Shown here piece after piece: positions 56,510-64,000 of a stretch of DNA of 64,000 bases; the stretch's first letter is position 1, and every line of letters begins with the position of its first letter. The DNA lies in contig CM055092.1 of assembly GCA_029204225.1 (NCBI GenBank), positions 18,250,886-18,314,885 on the forward strand, in the 5' to 3' direction. The stretch comes from Diphasiastrum complanatum (taxonomy: Eukaryota > Streptophyta > Lycopodiopsida > Lycopodiales > Lycopodiaceae). The notes beneath the pieces were generated by a model. It saw nothing but the letters and a program-made list of their open reading frames with translations. It was not told the origin of the DNA and made no database searches. The position numbers were made by a program, and so were the translations under genes.

Positions 56510-58196
56510 TATTTCCAGTTTGTTGATCATACAATTTACTCAGTGGTTCAACTGACAAAGTCAACCTCCCTATTTGTCATAGCTGCATCCTTGGAAAGCA
56601 GGCTAGGATTCCATTTAGATCAAGTCATAGGCAGTCTGTTAGATGTTGTTCATTCATATATATGTGGACCTATGCAAAATCCATCATTGCTAGATGCAAA
56701 GTATTTCATTACTTTTATTGACAAATTTTCTAGAAGAATAGCTGTTTAATTCATGAAGCATAACTAAGAGGCTTTCAACAAGTTTCGACAATTCAAAGAA
56801 AATGTAGAAAATCAAACTGACAAACAAGTTCTTCGAGCTACTATGGACTTTTGCATTTATTATGGAACAGTCGACAACGACAAACTCAATTTACTCAGTG
56901 GTCCAATTGACAAAGTCGACCTCCGTGTTTATCATAGCTGCATCCTTGGAAAGCAGACTAGAATTCCATTTAGATCAAGTCATAGGCATGCAACAAAAGG
57001 TCTGTTAGATGTTGTTCATTTAGATATATGTGGACATATGCAAACTCCATCAATGCTAGATTTAAAGTATTTGATTACTTTTATTGATGAATTTTCCAGA
57101 AGAACATTTGTTTACTTCATGAAGCAGAAATCAGACGCTTTCAACAAATTTTGACAGTTCAAAGGGCATGCAAAAAATCAAACTGACAAAAGAATCAAAG
57201 CACTGAGGTCTGACAACGGGGGAGAATATATGTCCACTAAATTTAAGGAGTATAAACTTAACAATGACATTGAGCAACAATACGTTACCTCCTATTCACC
57301 TCAGTCGAATGGTCTTGCTTGGAAAAAGAATAGTACCTTAGTCGAATCGGCAAAGTGTATGCTTGCGCATGCAACAATTCCAAAGTCAAAATGGGCTGAA
57401 GCTATTTCAACAGGAACCATATTCAGAAGAGATGTCCTACTAAAGGTCTCTCAGCCGAAATGCCATACGAAGTTTGGATAGTTACCAAATCTTCTTTATC
57501 AAACTTACGAGTTTTTGGATGTAAAGCTTATGCACAGATTCCTCATGATCTCGGGAAGAAGCTCGACTTCCAGTGTATCAAATGTATTTTCATCGGCTAC
57601 AATACTTTGGACCAAGCTTGCAAGTTGTTTGATCCTATCGAGTCAAAGATATTCCCTAGCTGGGATGTCATCTTCATCGAAGATCAGTTTATCGACCTCA
57701 AGGGAAAAGACAAAGCCCATGTAGCCGACTTGTCCGACTCATCCAACATATTGAACTTTGAAGTTGCCCAGTCGACAATTCCTATCGAAGGTTGAAGCTC
57801 GTCTACTTTCGACGAACAACATATCAATGGCGAATCAGAAGATGATGATGTTGCAGTTCAACAACTACAACATGACGAAAATGATCAACTTCCTCTATCA
57901 CCCAAACAAGAGTTAGCAGACCGCCTATCAAGTATATCGATGAGTCCGCAGCCTACCGTCTTCAGGAGCCGATGACTATCAAAGAGGCACTTAGTCAGCC
58001 CTATTCCGATCTCTGAAAAGTTGCTATGATAAAGAGTATTCATCTCTTATCAAGAACCAGACATGGACGATTGTCGAATTACCTACTAGCAGACATAGTT
58101 GATTGCGAATGGATTTTCAAAATCAAGTACAAAGCAGATGGAAGCAATGACAGAAGAAAAGCCCGACTTGTTGCCAGAGGATTTTCTCAGATATAA
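56510..58196 (+). pseudogene. Ty1/copia integrase relic with internal duplication
   Basis: 56520-56820 and 56880-57180 are two direct copies of the pre-integrase and core start: LLDVVHSYICGPMQNPSLLD with YFITFIDKFSRR, then LLDVVHLDICGHMQTPSMLD with YLITFIDEFSRRTFVYFMKQ. The second continues into RIKALRSDNGGEYMSTKFKE and SYSPQSNGLAWKKNSTLVES. The Glu that should complete the DDE triad (AERKN) is Trp here. Then SLSNLRVFGCKAYAQIPHDL (57490-57560) and the reverse transcriptase start CEWIFKIKYKADGSNDRRKA with RLVARGFSQ (58105-58190). It breaks off at 58196 where unrelated DNA with a minus-strand ORF begins. Confidence 0.9.
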
Positions 58197-58563
58197 ATCG
58201 GAATTTTATTCTTGTCGTCAAGCGATTGGGAGGACCAATCGATCATGTAATCTTTACCAAAATATAAAGCAACTAAATCACGTAAACGGGCATGAACTAC
58301 ATTGCCACGCGTATTTTTTATAACTCCACCACGTGGATTAAGATCATAATACACACTACACGATTCTTGGGAAGGGGCACCTTCGGAAGCTCTTCTCTCG
58401 GATGATTTACTAGAAGAAGATAACACAAGATTTTTATTCTATCTCTTTGTTGAGGAGATAGATTCTCAAACCACTCTTGATTATATTCTTCGGGCTCCTG
58501 ACGAGCTCTTCTCCTAGATAGTCTCCCACTTGACCTTCCACTTGACCTACCACTTGAAGACAT
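58187..58563 (-). pseudogene. Unknown Ser/Arg-rich protein
   Basis: Minus-strand reading from the ATG at 58563: SSSGRSSGRSSGRLSRRRAR, NQEWFENLSPQQRDRIK, then after a one-base shift near 58430 SSSSKSSERRASEGAPSQES, YYDLNPRGGVIKNTRGNVVH and LVALYFGKDYMIDWSSQSLD. The SGRS repeats are encoded by direct DNA repeats. I recognise no family. The upstream region holds, 350 bases away, the palindrome pair of 58913-58941, so this may be the first ORF of a DNA transposon whose end carries those palindromes. Confidence 0.4.
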
Positions 58564-58912
58564 TGTATCAAAGAAAAACTTTAAAAGTTAGAAAGTAGTG
58601 GAGAATGAGAGTGAAAGAGTATTGAAGACTTTTAGATTAGAAGAGTAAGCAATGAATAGAAAGCAATAGATTAATAGTAAGCAAGAACAAAGAAGATCAA
58701 TAGGGCAAGCAAAAGCAAAAGCAAAAGCAATATCACTAGCAATGAAGAGCAACCAAAAGCAAGCAAACAAGCAAACAAGATCTATAGAGCTTAGAAGAGC
58801 AATAGCAAGCAAGAGCACTAAACACTAGATTAGAAAACCTATAAAACTTGAAAGCAAAAGAAGAGGAGCAAAAATGCTCATGGAAATGCCATTATATTGG
58901 CATTCAAGTTTC

Positions 58913-58941
58913 GCGTGGATTATCCACGCGATATCCACGCG
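58913..58941. repeat. Palindrome pair of the GCGTGGATAATCCACGC type
   Basis: A perfect dyad GCGTGGATTATCCACGC (58913-58929) shares its last bases with a second half-palindrome CGCGATATCCACGCG. The same paired arrangement occurs in the cluster at 1184-1565. Confidence 0.85.
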
Positions 58942-58944
58942 TTT

Positions 58945-60136
58945 TTTTTTCCTCTCTTGACACGTGAGAGGGTCCCCGACATGGGCTTGCATGCTTCAAA
59001 TGTCATTCAATATTCTCATAATCTTTTCTAGATTTTATGAGAATATTTTGTTGTAGGATTTTACATTAAATATATTTTTTAATATGATGGAATGTAAAAC
59101 AATCAATTCAAAGATCATTATGGTAGTATTTAATTGTTAAAACTAGTTTTATATTGTTATAAATTTTATTTTTCTTGAGATTTGACATACAAGACAAAAT
59201 CATGAGATAAGAAATAGTACATATTATTATTCAACAAATAATTTAACAAGTTTTTTAAGATTTTATGACACAATATTATGTCAAATCGGTGATGTCATAA
59301 AACATTTACTTTATTGATAATCTAGGTGTCATAGATTTGATATAATTTGATGACATAATTACATGGTCATATAATTTTTTTTTGTTTTTGTCATGTGGCC
59401 TCTTGAATGGTTGCATGGGATCATTTAGATTCATGATCAAAAGCATTTATGTTATATTGAGGACCTTAGCGATATGTGACCTATATGATAAATCTTTTAA
59501 ATTGTTGGTGTGTGACCTATATAACCTTATATAAAGTCATAGTAATTAGTTGAAATATCATTTAGCATTGTAATAAAGATGTTGATCAATGGTGTGTTAT
59601 CTAGTATATGATTTCTTGCATACAAAGCAACCATAGATAGAAAGGGCGAATGCATAATGCTCGTCATGAGATACCATAGCACACTAGGCCAATCCAAAGA
59701 GATTTACCTTTAACTAACTCGAGCCAAGTATTAATTAATCAAATGAGTGATTGAGTGGGCAATGAATCAATTGAGTATATGATTGATTGTTTGATTTTGA
59801 TTATTCCATCTTGAAAGAAAGATCGAGTCAGATCATCACTCGTCTTAGACAAGAGTTTAAACTGAGAGCTTCAAACATTGACTGCTATGTGGTCTTTAAA
59901 TTAGCTGAGATAGGCTTGCACGCACTATCTACTGATGTCTAACAGTTGTTAGTATGAACCTCATTTTGATTGCTCGTCATGTGTTGCCCCACCCAAGCAA
60001 TTTTCTTGATAACAATGTTACTAGAATATTAGATTTACATTAAGCATAAGTAGAATATACATGGATTAGATGTTGGCATGTCTCTAACAAATTTTATTAT
60101 ATTTGTTCAGAACATACGGTCTCATAATGACTACTT
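58945..60136. other. No gene seen
   Basis: AT-rich DNA. The phrase TTTTATGACACAATATTATG and related short inverted matches near 59260-59350 are weak. No feature I can support. Confidence 0.4.
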
Positions 60137-60578
60137 ATGATGTGGTATAGAGTAGCTGGCTACAGTGTGTATATGTCATCGACGATGTCATCATCATCAG
60201 ATAATGATTCATCTCATGATCGCAACCGTAGGTATATATTGTTACTGATATTGACATCAATTGCACTTTATTTGTTATTTGAATATGAGTGTATCATTTT
60301 TCTTGCAAATTTATTCTTACAATGACATTTGATTGAAATTATGAATTTTAGGAAAATTATCATACCTCCATGTGATTTAGAGAAAGAATAAAGAATTGAG
60401 CTCTATCACATAAAAAAGGAGCAATCAAGACTAAAGTACAATGAACAACTTTTGATTGGTTCATCTCCAAGCTCTTCCATCAGTTGACGTAGACCGCCTA
60501 TTGATCCATCACATGTATGTATATTGATTTATGTCATAATTTTTTTATTTGTAATAGTGATGTAATCTGATTTGCTCT

Positions 60579-60912
60579 TTGGATATAGTATATTGCTCTT
60601 TGGAAAGCCAAGACACCACTCCATCACAAATGAAGGTTGAAAATGCACTAAATGTACAAAGACTATTTTGTCAATTTTTGTCACATGTTACAATTCGTCA
60701 CATGTTAGAATTTGTCAATTTTCACTTGAATGACACTGAAAGAATTTGTGCAATTTGCAATTGGATTATTGGACCAGTTTCAACCAGAATATGATGAGAG
60801 GATACCATATACATGCACACAATGCAAAGGCCTTAGGATTCGGACAAGGAGGATTGTCAACAATCATATTTGGGCCAATGGAGTGCACACAGAGAATCCA
60901 AGAGTATGAGAG
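60579..60912 (+). pseudogene. Possible transposase-associated N-terminal domain of a CACTA element
   Basis: NFHLNDTERICAICNWIIGP, two stops, then IPYTCTQCKGLRIRTRRIVN with NHIWANGVHTENPRV. A C-X2-C followed by R-x-x-R-x-[IV]-x-x-H-[IL]-x-x-x-G matches the transposase-associated domain at the N-terminus of many plant tnp2 proteins. It lies upstream and on the same strand as the SET-like and tnp2 regions below. A short membrane-like ORF at 60137-60325 in front of it has no support. Confidence 0.45.
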
Positions 60913-61239
60913 GTAAACTCTTTAAAGTGTTTTTCGGAAATGCTTTAATCTTTGACCCTTAAGACACTTCAAATATAGTTTGGCCAATAAATATTGAGCG
61001 ATAGGATGAGTGCCGTGATACTTTGAAGTTAATCTCTCACTTGCTTCTAAAAGGAAAAATCCAAATATAATATTTAGATGAAGTTAATCTCTCACTTTCT
61101 TCTAAAAGAAAAAATCCAAATAGAATGATTAGATGAAGTTAATCTCTCACTTGCTTCTAAAAAAAAAATCCAAATAGAATGATTAGATGTAGTTAATCTT
61201 GATTTTTATATTCAATCGCCCATAATAGACTCATTCACG

Positions 61240-61242
<3 letters not shown>
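60913..61242. repeat. Short direct repeats before a microsatellite
   Basis: GTTAATCTCTCACTTGCTTC and the following AAAAATCCAAATA occur three times (about 61027, 61083 and 61137), period about 55 bases. Confidence 0.85.

Positions 61243-61320
<78 letters not shown>
61243..61320. repeat. (GA)n microsatellite
   Basis: Uninterrupted GA tract of 78 bases. A shorter one lies at 61676-61711. Confidence 0.97.
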
Positions 61321-61322
<2 letters not shown>

Positions 61323-61354
61323 ATGAAAGAGTTAAAGGTAACCAACACTCCCAA

Positions 61355-61500
61355 TTCTAGGAAGGTGCATAGCCCTTGTTTTTTTTTCGTTAAAGGCATG
61401 GTTCAAATGTTTTTTGTTGGAAGACGAGGTCCACGAAAAGGCCCAAATGCCGCAGGGAGGGAGCATGTGGTGACATTCTGGAGTAGGATATAATCGTGTG
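61355..61500 (+). repeat. Dispersed block following a microsatellite, copy 2
   Basis: Counterpart of 26085-26230 (CTAGGAAGGTGCATAGCCCT, CGTTAAAGGC, GCCGCAGGGAGGGAG). Confidence 0.6.
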
Positions 61501-61749
61501 GTTCGGGAGTTTTGATTAGCACTCTATAATGTTCTCTCTGTTTTTCTTTTCATGTGTGTTTAGGGTCAGTGTGGGTGGGTGTGTGTGTGCGTGTGTGTGT
61601 TTGTGTGTGTTTGTGTGTGTGTTTCATGCTACTGGTTTATGGTTTGTGTTATATATTAATTTATGTTTCATGCTTGAGAGAGCGAGAGCGAGAGAGAGAG
61701 AGAGAGAGAGAAAAACTAATACATCTATCATTTTCAACTTTTGTAGAAG

Positions 61750-62757
61750 AAGGACCATAAGTTGGTTTCAAGAAAAAGAGTTGCAAGAGAGATCGAGAAT
61801 ATTATTGACTGGATAAATCACACGAATATTGATTTTGGATCATCATTGGCCCTAGATGATGCTCTTATTGATGATGACCCCTTGCATGATATAATTAGTT
61901 CGTCAATGGCTTGTGATTCAATCCATGTCTCCAAATCTCTAGAACGTTCTTACCACCCAACCACACCTATCCTAGATGTTGCACATGAGTCCTCCACGAT
62001 ACTCCATGTGGATTCCACAAACTTGACCACCCCTTTAAAAAAGAGAACACGTCTTGGACGTATGATGACTAGTTTGAAAGATAATTGCAAAATACTATGC
62101 ACTGTTGATGTGTCAAAAGACATTCTAGGTTCTTTGTCTGACCTTCTTCTTCCATCTAGCTTGCAACCACCAGTAAAAACTTTTATTAGAAGTAGATATT
62201 TGTGTTGGCCACTCCAATCACCACTACCATTAAATGGAACACCATTTACGCATTGGGGTCGAATGTACATGATCATGCCTAGTGAACAATGAGGCTGGTT
62301 TGGGCCTTTTTGCATTGAGTAGTATTGAGGTCCCTTTAAATAGTGTTGTGACATTGATGCCATATGCAGGACCTCAATATACAATTGGGGTGATTGGCAT
62401 GATTTGTGTCATCACCAATGGAGGATGCAAGTATATGGCTTGAATTCGAATGCTTGTTCTTTAGAGGAGCACCACATGCAAGGAGGCAACATCTCAAGGG
62501 CAAATTGTACATACATTGATGGACGTCCAGATGTGCATGGAAACATCGCTACATATATAAATTGTAGCAATGTGACGAATTGTGATTTTGAAGAACGCAC
62601 CAATGGAAAAGAAGAATATTTTACTAGGAATGTAAAGGGCACTTATGTAATGGCCTGTGCCACTAGATCTATCAGGTTTGGGGAGGAACTGTTCATCAAG
62701 TATAGTTTCAACCGTCCTCTACCCAAATGTTTGCAAAAGACAATAAGTCAAAGGTGA
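61750..62757 (+). pseudogene. SET-domain protein region within a CACTA-like element
   Basis: 61762-62292 encodes an N-terminal region ending SLQPPVKTFIRSRYLCWPLQ, TPFTHWGRMYMIMPS. About 62285-62420, in a second frame, gives GLGLFALSSIEVPLNSVVTL and MPYAGPQYTIGVIGMICVIT. 62404-62757, in a third, gives CTYIDGRPDVHGNIATYINC, SNVTNC, ACATRSIRFGEELFIKYSFN. Together these follow the SET methyltransferase fold: G-x-G-L-F-A, Y-x-G, D-x-x-x-x-G-N-x-A-x-[YF]-I-N-x-S, N-C and A-T-R-x-I-x-x-G-E-E-L. The usual N-H-S is N-C-S, and the last catalytic Tyr region reads FIKY. Known SET domains methylate lysine, often on histones. Two frame changes could be small introns or frameshifts. Confidence 0.65.
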
Positions 62758-62986
62758 AGATTTGAATTTTGCTGATATGTAGAGATGTATAATCCATGCA
62801 TCCTGATTGTATTTGGTTTGTGTCATTAAATATGTCAAATGTTAGGAGCATTATTCGTCATTTGCCTAGATTAAATGTTAGGAGCATTATTCGTCTTTGA
62901 TTTCTTGAATGTTAACAAGCTGAAAAGACAAATCTGTCTAGTAGATACATTGGCATGTTCATACTTTTTAAACTAAGAGGTAATTT
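62758..62986. other. Gap between SET region and its partial repeat
   Basis: Contains a direct repeat: AAATGTTAGGAGCATTATTC occurs at about 62835 and 62873. No gene. Confidence 0.6.
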
Positions 62987-63060
62987 ATATTCATATGCAA
63001 CATTTAGATCTATCAAGTATTGGGAGGAAATGTTTATCAAGTATTGTTTCAACCTACTTC
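62987..63060 (+). pseudogene. Repeated last part of the SET domain
   Basis: YATFRSIKYWEEMFIKYCFN repeats ATRSIRFGEELFIKYSFN of 62665-62720, at DNA level as well (TAGATCTATCA, then TTCATCAAGTAT-like). It is followed directly by DSSSSFSVGDNNPRNGRRRR, a basic tail that may be the true C-terminus of the SET protein. Confidence 0.6.
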
Positions 63061-63089
63061 TTGCTATTTTGATATATAGGATTCTTCAT

Positions 63090-64000
63090 CCTCATTTAGT
63101 GTTGGAGACAATAATCCTCGTAATGGTCGACGCAGACGACGAATGCAATACAATGGTCCACATACCTCGTCGTCTACGTCAAGGCTTAAAAGAGATGATG
63201 GAAATTGATGAGTGCATTAATCAAGAGACTAATGCATCTGAATCTAGCTCATCTAGATCTACTTCTTCGCAAACAAGTTCTGACGATGAAAATGAGCTTC
63301 CAATGAATGATGAATTTGAAGTCATGGGAGACATGTTGGATGATATGTACAAGAACAATATTGCAGCAAGACACAATGAACAAGATGAGGAGGCACTTTT
63401 GTCTAAAGAAGAAAGAAACTTGCGAGAAGAATCAAAGATTGCATTGTATCCTATAGCAAAGACATCTCGTTTGGTTTGTTCTCTACTTCTATTAAATCTT
63501 CAAGCCAAATATAGATGGACTGACCAAAGCCTCACATTATTATTTGAGTAAAAAAAATTTCATCTACTTGTCAGTTTTGCTTTGAAACAAAATTTACAAT
63601 TCGGACATCGAGTGATATTTTTTTTTACAATGACTTATTATGGCATGTACAGACTATTGAAGAACAAAATTCTCCCAAAAGAGAATGTCATGCCTGAGAC
63701 AAGAGATGAGGCACGAAAGATGTTGTCTAACATCGGGATGGACTACAAGCACTATCATGCATGTCCAAAAGATTGTATTTTATATTGAGGAAGGTATGAA
63801 TCACTTAAGAAATGTCCCATTTGTGATACTTCTCGATATAGAGATGATTTGCAAGGGGCAACCATTCTGTGCAAAGTTTTACAACATTTTCCAGTAATTC
63901 AAAGATTGCAACGTTTATTTTGTTGTAAATATCTTGCACAACTTATGGACTGGCATGCACACCATACCTCTACGGATGGGTCGGAATCTATTGTGCATTA
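63090..64000 (+). pseudogene. CACTA transposase (tnp2) fragment, copy 3, running off the window
   Basis: 63124-63551 encodes an acidic and Ser-rich N-terminal region (ASESSSSRSTSSQTSSDDEN), then YPIAKTSRLVCSLLLLNLQA with YRWTDQSLTLLFE. After an intron (about 63552-63655) come LPKENVMPETRDEARKMLSN, IGMDYKHYHACPKDCILY, a TGA at 63787, CPICDTSRYRDDLQGATILC, VLQHFPVIQRLQRLFCCKYL and LMDWHAHHTSTDGSESIVH up to the edge. The other family members have Arg at the TGA position, and tnp2 proteins generally Trp, so a single change explains it. The catalytic and C-terminal parts lie outside the window. Confidence 0.85.

Noticed and set aside
60137-60325. Small membrane protein gene
   Set aside because: One hydrophobic stretch in AT-rich DNA, no homologue recognised and no supporting context.

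Overview
This is nuclear DNA of a land plant with a large, retroelement-rich genome. The evidence is an intron-containing alpha-expansin gene, a decayed plant cytochrome P450 of the CYP85 clan, an HD-Zip class II homeobox exon, Ty1/copia and Ty3/gypsy chromovirus retroelements primed by initiator-tRNA-Met, and CACTA (En/Spm) transposons. I lean towards a seed-free vascular plant such as a fern, from the look of the element families and the long GA/CT microsatellites, but nothing here proves it.

Layout. 1-5.2 kb: copia gag relic, a cluster of paired palindromes, a telomere-like block, a 193-bp GA microsatellite and an orphan HD-Zip II exon. 5.2-12.1 kb (minus strand): 3' part of a Ty3/gypsy-like element (integrase C-terminus, spacer, two unfamiliar ORFs A and B, polypurine tract, LTR), preceded by a second truncated copy of A and B. 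12.2-14.1 kb: P450 pseudogene abutting that second copy at a splice donor. 14-21.2 kb: copia relic, then a degenerate satellite interrupted by a copia LTR with its primer-binding site. 21.2-24.5 kb: truncated duplicate of the expansin gene, then a copia LTR and gag-protease-integrase relic. 25.2-33.1 kb: microsatellites and a minus-strand CACTA transposase in two pieces separated by LTR-like and palindrome-bearing DNA. 34-40.3 kb: unidentified ORFs, a copia reverse transcriptase relic, a second CACTA transposase and a decayed coiled-coil ORF. 40.9-42.3 kb: the only gene that looks intact, an alpha-expansin with three exons. 43.2-45.3 kb: repeats. 45.341-51.525 kb: a complete but disabled Ty3/gypsy chromovirus with identical-length LTRs and a 5-bp target duplication. 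52-58.6 kb: more repeats, copia gag and integrase relics and an unclassified transposase. 58.9-64 kb: another palindrome pair and a third CACTA element that appears to include a SET-domain coding region ahead of its transposase.

Most of the window is mobile-element sediment. The points most worth following are: the SET-domain segment inside a CACTA element; the A/B ORF pair in the envelope position of a gypsy element, with an in-frame amber stop kept in both copies; four separate clusters of short palindromes, two of which share a paired geometry; and the chromovirus LTRs ending AG...CT rather than TG...CA, supported by target duplication, primer site, polypurine tract and a paralogous empty site. 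All exon, LTR and duplication boundaries were set by eye.
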